39,576 nt of DNA, from assembly GCA_035629335.1 (NCBI GenBank), contig DASPIB010000012.1:1-39576 (forward strand). Reading direction: 5' to 3'. The position numbers were made by a program, and so were the translations under genes. Shown here one piece after another: positions 31,921 to 38,093 of the stretch; the stretch's first letter is position 1; each line of letters begins with the position of its first letter. The notes beneath the pieces were generated by a model. It was not told the DNA's origin and ran no database searches. It was given only the letters and a program-made list of their open reading frames with translations. Origin of the DNA: Verrucomicrobiia bacterium (GTDB taxonomy: Bacteria > Patescibacteriota > Saccharimonadia > Saccharimonadales > Saccharimonadaceae).

Positions 31921-32198
31921 GCAGCCCTCCACAAATATTCATTAACCCCATAAGGCCCCTTGACCTGCTTACTTGTTTTAACCAGCTTCCCTTGTTTTTC
32001 AAGGTCAGATATAGCCCTTCTTATCGAAGTGATAGGGAAGTCTCGACCTAACTGCCTGCAGAGCTTGAATGCCTTCCAGGGGCTTAATTCCTTGTGTGCC
32101 TCAAATAGCTGCAGAACTATTGCTTCCTGCTTTTCTGCCCGCTGCTGGAAGATGTCCAATTGGTTGGGAGCTTCTGCTGTTGTGTTGTACCAGGTCAT
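31917..32198 (-). CDS. Winged-helix-type protein, 93 aa
   Basis: The central part EAHKELSPWKAFKLCRQLGR, then FPITSIRRAISDLEKQGKL and a wing-like VKTSKQVKGPYGVNEYLW is a winged helix similar to MarR/replication helper domains. N-terminal 30 residues are extra. It is likely a DNA-binding regulator of the early operon or a replication helper. Start 32198 lies just beyond a terminator hairpin. Confidence 0.65.
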   Translation of the reverse strand: MTWYNTTAEAPNQLDIFQQRAEKQEAIVLQLFEAHKELSPWKAFKLCRQLGRDFPITSIRRAISDLEKQGKLVKTSKQVKGPYGVNEYLWRAA

Positions 32199-32216
32199 GA
32201 TTAATGTTTTTAATAA

Positions 32217-32235
32217 AGCCCGTCTATTCCGGGCT
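32217..32235 (-). terminator. Hairpin terminator/attenuator upstream of the winged-helix gene
   Basis: AGCCCG and CGGGCT form a perfect 6-bp stem with a 7-base loop. On the minus strand it is followed by TTTATTAAAAAC, a moderate T tract. It would end transcription from the structured region to its right; the next ATG (32198) lies 18 bases beyond. Confidence 0.6.
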
Positions 32236-32442
32236 GTCAACCAACATGCCTTTGTTGGGTTTTATCGTTTGTCTGCGGGGCGTACTGTTTGCATCATCGC
32301 ACTTTGCGGTACTTGTTGGGGATGCAGCCTTCAAGCGGCAACATTGGCAATCCCAACCTCTCATTATCGGCCAGAGGTACGCAGACCGATAAGCCCTAAT
32401 CCTAACCGATGCAAGTAGCCCTATAGCCCCTTATTTGGAATG
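32236..32442 (-). ncRNA. Structured intergenic region, RNA candidate
   Basis: About 200 bases without a convincing gene in an otherwise gapless operon. Nested complementary segments: GTCTGC (32271-32276) with GCAGAC (32381-32386); GTAC (32282-32285) with GTAC (32377-32380); GTTGGGGAT (32315-32323) with ATCCCAAC (32350-32357); and CGCA (32298-32301) with TGCG (32305-32308). Followed on the minus strand by the hairpin at 32217. This could be a small RNA or a structured leader. A 46-codon frame at 32224-32364 also exists but ends inside the hairpin. Confidence 0.4.
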
Positions 32443-32715
32443 TCAGAAGGGCAATGAATCGTCCCTATTCTCAAATTCCTGTGACTTCGGCAGGCCATTC
32501 CCTTGCTTAGGTATAGATCCTTTGTCGTAGGGCTCCTGTATCTGAAAGCTGAAAAACGATTTCCCGTCCTTCGATTTCTTAACCCACATAGATATCTCAA
32601 TGTCATTTCCTTGAAGGTCTTTCCCTTTTCCCCGGTAATCAGGGTGGCTGTCCTGCTTCTTATGGTCATTCTTGAAGATTGCGCCTGTTCCTGGCTTTTG
32701 TTCGTAATTGCTCAT
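32443..32715 (-). CDS. Small SSB-tail protein (DUF736-like)
   Basis: 90 aa. Begins NYEQKPGTGAIFKNDHKKQD and DYRGKGKDLQGNDIEIS, a pattern of small OB-like or DUF736-type proteins, and ends in DDSLPF, which copies the acidic tip of single-strand DNA-binding proteins. That tip binds replication partners. It stands with the annealing protein and NinB, so an SSB-like or partner-recruiting role is plausible but not proven. Confidence 0.65.
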   Translation of the reverse strand: MSNYEQKPGTGAIFKNDHKKQDSHPDYRGKGKDLQGNDIEISMWVKKSKDGKSFFSFQIQEPYDKGSIPKQGNGLPKSQEFENRDDSLPF

Positions 32716-32718
32716 ATT

Positions 32719-33150
32719 TTAAAAGGTTAATTCTACTTGTCCCGGGTCGGGGATTTCTATACCGAGAAATTCCGCTGCCCATTGTGTTACATCTGCCACG
32801 AAGTCCATAAATTCAGATGTTGTAAGCTCCGACGTGTGCTTAATGGCTTCTATTGGCTCTCCGTGTTCGCTGATGGTTTCGTACTTCAGGAACTTGTACT
32901 TTATCAGATCCTTTACCCAATCCTTTGATCGGGCCTCGTTGAAACCCGCATCGATCAATCCCGCTTGGAGAATGTCCAGCACCGGGCCGTGAAAAAACCG
33001 GTTCTGCGGGCTGCTTCTTTTTTTCTTCTTGCGTTCAAGGGTAATGGTAACAGGCTTGCCATTGAATGAATGAATGCATTCGTCGAACAACCTTCGGTTT
33101 ATTATGCGAAGGGTTCCGTTTTCCGTTACACCGTTGAACTCGTAGCGCAT
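32719..33150 (-). CDS. ninB: NinB-like recombination protein
   Basis: 143 aa. The segment KKKKRSSPQNRFFHG, followed by DWVKDLIKYKFL and the closing HTSELTTSEFMDFVADVTQW, is the NinB (lambda Orf) pattern. Orf binds single-stranded DNA and helps load annealing proteins; the neighbouring Rad52-like gene is its natural partner. Three bases separate it from the 158-aa upstream gene. Confidence 0.8.
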   Translation of the reverse strand: MRYEFNGVTENGTLRIINRRLFDECIHSFNGKPVTITLERKKKKRSSPQNRFFHGPVLDILQAGLIDAGFNEARSKDWVKDLIKYKFLKYETISEHGEPIEAIKHTSELTTSEFMDFVADVTQWAAEFLGIEIPDPGQVELTF

Positions 33151-33152
33151 CG

Positions 33153-33629
33153 TTATTTTATGGTGATTTTAAGCCCAATCTTCCCGGTGCGAACAGGAGG
33201 GTTTACGGTCCAGCTTTCTCCTGTTTCAGGGTCAAAGCATCCCTGCTCCTTCTTTACTCCCTGCAGGAACTTTTCACGTTCTTTTATTTCTGCGGAGATG
33301 GATTCAAGTTGCGCGTTAAGGTTGTCCCAAAGCTTATCCCCGCAGGAAGCGTAGTCGTACTTCACGCCGGTTTCTCCCTGGGTAACCTCAGCATAGTATT
33401 TGGTGATCTTATCGCCTTTGGGAATGCTGATTTCGGATTCAGCCAGGGGCCTAACTCGCCTTTCAACGGCCTTGTAAATTTCCTGGCCTTTTTTGGCGAT
33501 TATGAGGGCTTCTATGGGGTCAATAAAACCTTCATTAATTCCGTCCTCGTAGTGAGACGCTATGGCCTCGATTGCATTTTTATCCAGTTCCGAAAACTCG
33601 CCTTTTTGAATAGTTGCAACATGTGTCAT
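33153..33629 (-). CDS. Recombination-module protein, 158 aa, unknown
   Basis: Helical and charged, with EDGINEGFIDPIEALIIAKK and a later NLNAQLESISAEIKEREKFL; one Cys pair far apart (YASCGDKLW, EQGCFDP). It is found between Rad52-like and NinB genes and is coupled to the former by ATGA. It is likely a helper in recombination. No enzymatic motif was recognised. Start 33629 is preferred because of the overlap with the upstream stop. Confidence 0.6.
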   Translation of the reverse strand: MTHVATIQKGEFSELDKNAIEAIASHYEDGINEGFIDPIEALIIAKKGQEIYKAVERRVRPLAESEISIPKGDKITKYYAEVTQGETGVKYDYASCGDKLWDNLNAQLESISAEIKEREKFLQGVKKEQGCFDPETGESWTVNPPVRTGKIGLKITIK

Positions 33630-34225
33630 GCGGGTACTCCTTCCAGTTCGGTAACCCGTTCTTTGCACAGGAATTGAAATTCTTCGCTGGTTGTCCAGTA
33701 GGGGTTATCCTGGGTTAGTTTTACTACAGCCTTTTTGCTTTCGCAGGCCTTTATTTTGCCTTTCAGGTCAAACGGAACGAGTTCGTCGTATCCTGCCTGC
33801 TGCTGCTTTTTGAGCATACCATTTACCTTTTCGTCGGTGGAAGGCTCTTTAACAGGTGGGTTGTTTCCGTATCCCTTGAATACGTCAATTCCTATTTCCA
33901 GCATAGATGCCATTTTGGTAAGGGCGTCTGTAGTGGCCCCTTTGTAAGCGTCCCCCAGATCTGCATTATCGTTGCCGCCATAGCTTTCCAGCTCTATTTC
34001 GTATTCAGGGATAACCAAGTGCGACTTCACCACAATATGCTTGGTAGAATTGTCGATAACTTCCGAAGTCAATTTCCACATCCCTACGCCGAACACATCG
34101 TTTAGGCGCTCCACCACGTAAATGGCCTTGATAGTGGAAAGGTAATTTTTGGTAGGGTGCGGCTTGACTGCTTCTTTCGGCAGTGGCTCTCTTAATCTTT
34201 GTCTTATTTCGTCGGTGATTTTCAT
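33626..34225 (-). CDS. Rad52/Sak-like single-strand annealing protein
   Basis: 199 aa. It anneals complementary single strands during phage recombination. The family core is seen in YLSTIKAIYVVERLNDVFG, VGMWKLTSEVI, ELESYGGNDNADLGDAYKGA and TTDALTKMASMLEIGIDVF. The C-terminal part after residue 125 is variable and charged. It forms a module with the following unknown gene, NinB and the SSB-tail protein. Confidence 0.85.
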   Translation of the reverse strand: MKITDEIRQRLREPLPKEAVKPHPTKNYLSTIKAIYVVERLNDVFGVGMWKLTSEVIDNSTKHIVVKSHLVIPEYEIELESYGGNDNADLGDAYKGATTDALTKMASMLEIGIDVFKGYGNNPPVKEPSTDEKVNGMLKKQQQAGYDELVPFDLKGKIKACESKKAVVKLTQDNPYWTTSEEFQFLCKERVTELEGVPA

Positions 34226-34341
34226 TTTGTATAGTATTTGATGATTTGCTCAATTATTCCGATCGCTGCAGCCCCCGCCATCAGCCAGATAATGGCATTA
34301 TCGTTTTGGGGCTCCTCCTCTGATATGTGGTCGTAAGTCAT
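34222..34341 (-). CDS. Small single-pass membrane protein, 39 aa
   Basis: Reads MTYDHISEEEPQNDNAIIWL, then MAGAAAIGIIEQIIKYYTK; a short hydrophobic part from residue 17 to 34. It fits exactly between two genes with an ATGA overlap at the downstream end and one base upstream. Function unknown. Confidence 0.55.
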   Translation of the reverse strand: MTYDHISEEEPQNDNAIIWLMAGAAAIGIIEQIIKYYTK

Positions 34342-34342
34342 T

Positions 34343-34618
34343 TCAGTTTAAAAGATTGCGGAAGAAGTCCAGTATTTGATCTTTCCAGATGATCCCTGCA
34401 AGGCAGAATAGAAGGGTAGCTGCCAGCATAAGAATGCCTTTAAGCATCTCATAAAGCGTCTGCTTCGCATGGTCGTTGAAGGCTTCCGCATCCCGCAGGA
34501 ACTTTTCTTCCCGTAATTCCTGGTGCCTTATTTTAGCGCGGTCGATATCCGTAAACTCAAACCATTCAGTAGTGGACATTTCGCGGCCTCCGGTGTATGA
34601 GGTATCGAGTTCTTTCAT
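34343..34618 (-). CDS. Membrane-anchored small protein, 91 aa
   Basis: N-terminal soluble charged part (FTDIDRAKIRHQELREEKFL) and one C-terminal membrane segment (about residues 61-78, ILMLAATLLFCLAGIIW). Coupled by ATGA to the previous gene. It may pair with the 39-aa membrane protein next to it. Role unknown. Confidence 0.6.
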   Translation of the reverse strand: MKELDTSYTGGREMSTTEWFEFTDIDRAKIRHQELREEKFLRDAEAFNDHAKQTLYEMLKGILMLAATLLFCLAGIIWKDQILDFFRNLLN

Positions 34619-34803
34619 TGCGATTGTATTAAAGTCCTTGCGTATTGTTTTGCTATCGATGCAGCAGATTCAGGGGTATGACCGTCATGCTGCCACCTGT
34701 CATGACTATCCATGATCTTGCAGAAGATTTGAATGGCGTAGTAGCTCTCGAGGTACTGGCGGTAGGCAACCTCATTGCCGTCGAAGTCTTGCAGTGATTT
34801 CAT
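34615..34803 (-). CDS. Small helical protein, 62 aa
   Basis: MKSLQDFDGNEVAYRQYLES, then a helix with FCKIMDSHDRWQHDGHTPES and a C-terminal helix. Coupled by ATGA on both sides. Function unknown. Confidence 0.55.
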   Translation of the reverse strand: MKSLQDFDGNEVAYRQYLESYYAIQIFCKIMDSHDRWQHDGHTPESAASIAKQYARTLIQSQ

Positions 34804-35249
34804 TGCTGACCTCCTTTCAATTTAATCCATCCCCATTCTACGAAGGTTTCCACGGAAACGCCCATGTAGGGAAGGGCGAAGGAGCGGGAGCGGAGGTAGT
34901 CGGCTCGATCGGCAGGAGCACCTTTAATGTGGAACCCAAAGGAGTAATGAAATATACCCTCGCTGTAGTTAATTGTCATCCCGTGACAATCTGCGCTAAC
35001 CGATTCAAAAATCGCATCAGGATGAACCATGCACAATAATGTAGTGGCTTCCTCATCCGTAATGTCGGAGAGGGGGCGCAGTTCGAGATAAGCGTCTTTC
35101 TTTACTTTATTGTCCCTGGAAAACGTGTAGGCGCAAACGTCCCCCTTTCGGTTGTATGGATCATTATTGCGGTAGCATACCTCCAGACCAAAATACAGAG
35201 CAAAGAACCGGGCTTTATTTTCCGGTGTGTTCTCGAATTGCTTGCTCAT
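34800..35249 (-). CDS. Early-region protein, 149 aa, unknown
   Basis: Mixed alpha/beta with aromatic clusters (NKARFFALYFGLEVCYRNND, EGIFHYSFGFHIKG) and a closing ETFVEWGWIKLKGG. Similar small proteins occur in Bacteroidota phage early operons. No catalytic motif. Coupled by ATGA to its neighbours at both ends. Confidence 0.6.
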   Translation of the reverse strand: MSKQFENTPENKARFFALYFGLEVCYRNNDPYNRKGDVCAYTFSRDNKVKKDAYLELRPLSDITDEEATTLLCMVHPDAIFESVSADCHGMTINYSEGIFHYSFGFHIKGAPADRADYLRSRSFALPYMGVSVETFVEWGWIKLKGGQQ

Positions 35250-35614
35250 AATATCACCTCCCCTCCATCACGCAGATATTCCGCTACTGCATTATTACGG
35301 TTCTCCCAATCTTCCAAAAAGATATCCACCGGCATATCGAAGATATCCTGCACGTGTTCGCCGTGATGGTTTACGCCGTTGTTTTCAACCTCATTCAGGC
35401 CTTCTTTTTCGATGTAGGTTTTCAGCTTTTCCAGGGGAATGCTGCCTTCGTTCCACTGCTCTACATCGCCGCCGGTTACCTGATACACCACCTCTACGCA
35501 GTCGCCATTTATTTTGGAATGGTCAACATAGTAGGAGGGAGCGCGTTCCATCATCGTTTCTACTGCCGGTCGCAGGTGATTTGCCAATGTTTCGAATAAG
35601 TCGTAAGTTTGCAT
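35246..35614 (-). CDS. Acidic early protein, 122 aa
   Basis: Acidic with helix-rich ends (YDLFETLANHLRPAVETMME, DIFLEDWENRNNAVAEYL). Its net negative charge and early position are features shared with DNA-mimic and anti-defence proteins, but no family was recognised. The start follows a G/C-rich hairpin by 21 bases. Confidence 0.55.
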   Translation of the reverse strand: MQTYDLFETLANHLRPAVETMMERAPSYYVDHSKINGDCVEVVYQVTGGDVEQWNEGSIPLEKLKTYIEKEGLNEVENNGVNHHGEHVQDIFDMPVDIFLEDWENRNNAVAEYLRDGGEVIL

Positions 35615-35635
35615 TGTTGTAAGATTTAATTGATT

Positions 35636-35655
35636 GCCTCGGTTACCGCCGGGGC
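35636..35655 (-). terminator. G/C-rich hairpin between the lipoprotein and acidic protein genes
   Basis: GCCTCGG (35636-35642) and CCGGGGC (35649-35655) pair over a 6-base loop (one G-U). On the minus strand it is followed by an A/T-rich but not T-rich stretch, so it is more likely an attenuator or RNA-stability element. On the plus strand it is followed by TTTCTTGTTTTT and could end a rightward transcript. Confidence 0.5.
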
Positions 35656-35669
35656 TTTCTTGTTTTTAA

Positions 35670-35825
35670 TTATTTGCCGCCGCAGCTGCATTTCGTTTCG
35701 GGTTTTTCTTGCTTTGTCGGTTCAGGGAGTTCGTCCTTTTCGCAGGAAGGGAATGCGATCAAGGTGATTAAGGCAACCCCTATAATCAATGCCCATTTTT
35801 GAGAGGCGTTGGGAGTGTTTGACAT
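35670..35825 (-). CDS. Small lipoprotein, 51 aa
   Basis: Residues 11-25 are hydrophobic (WALIIGVALITLIAF) and end in FPSC at C28, a lipobox, followed by EKDELPEP. The mature part is short, Lys/Glu/Pro-rich and ends CSCGGK. An exported, lipid-anchored small protein encoded early on a temperate phage is the form of superinfection-exclusion lipoproteins, which block DNA entry of related phages. That role is inferred. Confidence 0.65.
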   Translation of the reverse strand: MSNTPNASQKWALIIGVALITLIAFPSCEKDELPEPTKQEKPETKCSCGGK

Positions 35826-35827
35826 TA

Positions 35828-36001
35828 TCATAATCCGTATTCTTTATAGATTTCTTTTCTTAATTCGTCCCTTATATCTTCCGGGTGCCTGAGTAGCCGC
35901 TTTTCTATCACTCGCTTAGCGTATTCCCGGGATAGGCGGTCTATTTCGCTTTTGCGGGTTCGTTTGGATGGCTGTCCTTTTATGTATTCTACTCTCAGCA
36001 T
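35828..36001 (-). CDS. Small basic protein, 57 aa
   Basis: MLRVEYIKGQPSKRTRKSEI, then DRLSREYAKRVIEKRLLRHP; highly basic helix. Overlaps the previous gene by one base (TAATG) and ends two bases before the lipoprotein gene. Function unknown; may bind nucleic acid. Confidence 0.55.
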   Translation of the reverse strand: MLRVEYIKGQPSKRTRKSEIDRLSREYAKRVIEKRLLRHPEDIRDELRKEIYKEYGL

Positions 36002-36204
36002 TATGCAACACGAGTTATTTCTACCTCTGAACGATCATTTGTGAGCTTCACAGTGTAGACTTTACCGTAGATAAGTTTCAACTCCCATGCGTAGCGGGCC
36101 GCACTATTTCGCCTTTTTAATGGGGCGGTTAGTGTGGCATTAATAACCATTTCTTTCATAGAGCCCTTCAGGTCCTCAGATTCCGCTCGCATTGTTATTC
36201 TCAT
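36001..36204 (-). CDS. First early leftward gene, 67 aa
   Basis: Small beta-rich protein (MVINATLTAPLKRRNSAARY, AWELKLIYGKVYTVKLTN). It is the first gene behind the leftward promoter and the place where lambda-like phages keep early regulators, but no helix-turn-helix is seen. The start is 28 bases downstream of the -7 box. Function unknown. Confidence 0.6.
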   Translation of the reverse strand: MRITMRAESEDLKGSMKEMVINATLTAPLKRRNSAARYAWELKLIYGKVYTVKLTNDRSEVEITRVA

Positions 36205-36220
36205 TTTTTATCTATCTTTG
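36192..36220 (+). promoter_or_regulatory. Possible rightward promoter for the repressor gene
   Basis: TTG (36192-36194), 18 bases, TATCTTTG (36213-36220). Transcription would begin near 36225 and give an 80-base leader that includes the operator repeats. The -33 has TTG rather than TTTG. Confidence 0.45.
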
Positions 36221-36232
36221 TTTGTTGGTAAG

Positions 36233-36264
36233 CAAATATATGTAGAAAAATCTACACGAGCAAA
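36233..36264 (-). promoter_or_regulatory. Early leftward promoter PL
   Basis: On the minus strand TTTG (36264-36261), 20 bases, TATATTTG (36240-36233), a full match to the Bacteroidota consensus. It faces the early operon whose first gene starts at 36204. The operator-like site 36241-36256 lies wholly between the two boxes. Confidence 0.75.
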
Positions 36265-36287
36265 TTTTATGTGTAGATTTTTCTCAA
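36241..36287. promoter_or_regulatory. Immunity operators O1 and O2
   Basis: O1 (36241-36256) is TGTAGA-AAAA-TCTACA, a perfect 6-bp arm palindrome. O2 (36272-36287) has TGTAGA-TTTT-TCT with imperfect right arm. They start 31 bases apart, three helical turns. As a pair they also form a 14-bp inverted repeat, AGAAAAATCTACAC (36244-36257) with GTGTAGATTTTTCT (36271-36284). O1 blocks PL if bound; O2 lies before the repressor start. Confidence 0.7.
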
Positions 36288-36301
36288 TTAATTTAAAATT
36301 A

Positions 36302-36805
36302 ATGGGCTCTACGATTCAAAGATTTATTCAATTCATTGAGAATCAAGGGTATTCCAAGCGGCAGGCCGAGGTAAAATTAGGGATGGGGAACGGCCGCTTA
36401 GGTAAAATGCTCAAGAGCAATACCGAAATAAAAGGGATATTATTGGAGAATATTCTAAGGAAATTTCCATCTCTGAGTAGAAATTGGCTCCTACAGGGAG
36501 AGGGAGAAATGACAGTCCAGAATGTCGAAGATCCTATTTTAAATGAAAGCGGAATAGCGGTTTCTGCCGAAAAGGAGCGTACGATAAGCGTCCAAGAAAG
36601 GTACATTGCGCACCTTGAAGGTCAAATAAGCGACCTTTTGGGAAAGTACAATAAATTGGAGGAAAAGTTGATCGAAAAGGATAACGAGATAAAGGGCCTT
36701 CAGGAGCGTATAGAGCGAGATGCTAAAAAAATCTCGGCCTATGAGCGAAATTTGGGAAATAGCAACCCGTCCCGCTCTAAATCCGAAATACCGGCCGGGA
36801 AGTGA
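36302..36805 (+). CDS. CI-like repressor candidate, HTH plus coiled coil
   Basis: 167 aa. The N-terminal part reads IENQGYSKRQAEVKLGMGNG and later FPSLSRNWLLQGEGEM, a regulator pattern common in Bacteroidota prophages with a helix-turn-helix at about residues 15-40. Residues about 95-155 are heptad-rich coiled coil (ERTISVQERYIAHLEGQ, KYNKLEEKLIEKDNEIKG) for oligomerisation. There is no S24 peptidase domain, so induction by RecA-driven self-cleavage is unlikely. ATG 36302 is chosen; longer upstream reading would enter the operators. Confidence 0.8.
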   Translation: MGSTIQRFIQFIENQGYSKRQAEVKLGMGNGRLGKMLKSNTEIKGILLENILRKFPSLSRNWLLQGEGEMTVQNVEDPILNESGIAVSAEKERTISVQERYIAHLEGQISDLLGKYNKLEEKLIEKDNEIKGLQERIERDAKKISAYERNLGNSNPSRSKSEIPAGK

Positions 36806-36946
36806 TCATAATGATCGTATAAATGAAAACTGACTAATATGATAATGTTCAGTATCTGTCTTAAATAGGTTCCTCCGCTTGTTTAGTTATAGGTAACCCA
36901 AATATAGCAAATTACTACACAATTTTCAACCTTTAAATGTGAAAAT

Positions 36947-37501
36947 ATGAGAATACTATTACTAATAGGTTTTACGTTGCTTCCCTCTGCTATATTTGGT
37001 CAGTCTATAAATAATTTTAAATACACCGGCAACGAGGTTCAATATGAATTTGTTTACAACCTTGACACAGATTCAACGGAATTGCAAAGGCGATTATCGG
37101 CATTCATTCCTTTAATAAGAGGAGTTAAGGATGTTTTAGTGAGTGAGGGACAAATTTCAGGAAGGATTGAAAATGCCCAGGTAAATTATAAGGCACACGG
37201 GTTCAAAAGAGGGGATTTATCTCTCTTAATGGATGACCCAGTATCATATGGATTTTTAGTTCAAATAAAAGGCGGAAAGTATAGGGTGGTTTTAAGCGGT
37301 ATATACTTTTATGATGAAGTTGAGAAGTTCACTTACTATTTTACGGAATATTCATACAATAGCAAAACGGGTGCATTTAAGTATCTAAAGGAAAGCAAAA
37401 CGCCATCCTTCATGAGGAACCCCATAAGAAATACTATGCAAATGTTGGCAGTCCATTTCCATGATACTTTCGCACTTAAACCATCCAACGACAACTGGTG
37501 A
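36947..37501 (+). CDS. Exported protein (DUF4468-like), lysogenic-conversion candidate
   Basis: 184 aa with a signal peptide MRILLLIGFTLLPSAIFGQ and a likely cut after GQ (residue 19-20). The mature part resembles small TBP-fold proteins of the Bacteroidota (DUF4468 type): GVKDVLVSEGQISGRIE, YGFLVQIKGGKYRVVLSGIY. Such proteins are exported, often lipid-free and of unknown role. It sits between two regulators, on the strand expressed in the lysogen, the place of host-altering genes. The stop overlaps the next start (TGATG). Confidence 0.6.
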   Translation: MRILLLIGFTLLPSAIFGQSINNFKYTGNEVQYEFVYNLDTDSTELQRRLSAFIPLIRGVKDVLVSEGQISGRIENAQVNYKAHGFKRGDLSLLMDDPVSYGFLVQIKGGKYRVVLSGIYFYDEVEKFTYYFTEYSYNSKTGAFKYLKESKTPSFMRNPIRNTMQMLAVHFHDTFALKPSNDNW

Positions 37502-37878
37502 TGACCGATCCAGAAAAAATGCGCTTCATCATGAAGACGCTGAATATGACGCAGAAGGAGCTCGCCGAAAAAGCGAAGCTTTCGCAATCCCTTATATCTG
37601 ACATCATAACCGGAAAGAGGAATGCCACCTATAACATTATAAGGAAAATAGGAGAGGCCACAAGCCTCAATCAGGATTGGTGGTTTAATCAACGAGGGAA
37701 AGCGTTCCTGGACAAGGATGCGCCTCCCGTAGCGGCCAATGACGCTAAATTCATTGCAGAGCAGAACGAATTGCTTAAGGCCCATATAAAGGACCAGCAG
37801 CGTATAATTGCTATGCTGGAGGATAAGATCTCATTGCTTGAGGCCCAATGCGATTTAAAAAGAAGAAAGGAAAAGTAA
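37501..37878 (+). CDS. XRE-family regulator, HTH plus coiled coil
   Basis: 125 aa. Clear HTH_3: MRFIMKTLNMTQKELAEKAK, then LSQSLISDIITGKRNATYNI, ending LNQDWWFNQRGKAF. The C-terminal part is a coiled coil (FIAEQNELLKAHIKDQQRI, AMLEDKISLLEAQ). Architecture parallels the 36302 protein, so the two may be paralogues that antagonise or form mixed oligomers. No peptidase domain. It could be the second regulator of the lysis-lysogeny switch or control the integrase. Confidence 0.85.
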   Translation: MTDPEKMRFIMKTLNMTQKELAEKAKLSQSLISDIITGKRNATYNIIRKIGEATSLNQDWWFNQRGKAFLDKDAPPVAANDAKFIAEQNELLKAHIKDQQRIIAMLEDKISLLEAQCDLKRRKEK

Positions 37879-37923
37879 TGACGTGTGCTCAGGAACGCCC
37901 CCGAAAACAAACTGTACAAATTC

Positions 37924-38093
37924 CGGACAAATTTACCCTTTTAATACCGCGTAAAATAATACAATAAAGCAATTAAAGATGCGGAAAAAGCAAATTCATA
38001 CCGAACTTCCCAATCCCACCCTGAGCACGGATGCCCCTAATGATATCGTTAGGGGCATTTTTAATAAATACGGACAGATATCGGACAAGTTTA
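37924..38093. other. CGGACA repeats upstream of and within the integrase 5-prime region
   Basis: CGGACAAATTTA (37924-37935) and CGGACAAGTTTA (38082-38093) match at 11 of 12 bases. A third CGGACA (38071-38076) is 11 bases before the last. Such repeated short sites near an integrase gene are the form of arm-type integrase binding sites, but they may also be regulator sites. Function inferred. Confidence 0.35.

Noticed and set aside
32224-32364. 46-codon leftward frame starting MRGWDCQCC
   Set aside because: It ends inside the loop of the hairpin at 32217-32235 and lies in a strongly paired region; kept only as an alternative to the RNA candidate.
31960-32418. Rightward 152-codon frame across the winged-helix gene and structured gap
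   Set aside because: Opposite to the operon, no promoter and Cys/Leu-rich composition typical of a chance frame.
32421-32669. Leftward 82-codon frame overlapping the SSB-tail gene
   Set aside because: It is a shifted frame of the 32443-32715 gene with Arg-rich chance composition; the other frame has the recognisable protein.
36899-36929. Leftward promoter-like sequence after the repressor gene
   Set aside because: A -7 box match exists on the minus strand with a weak -33, but it would only produce antisense RNA to the repressor; support is too thin.
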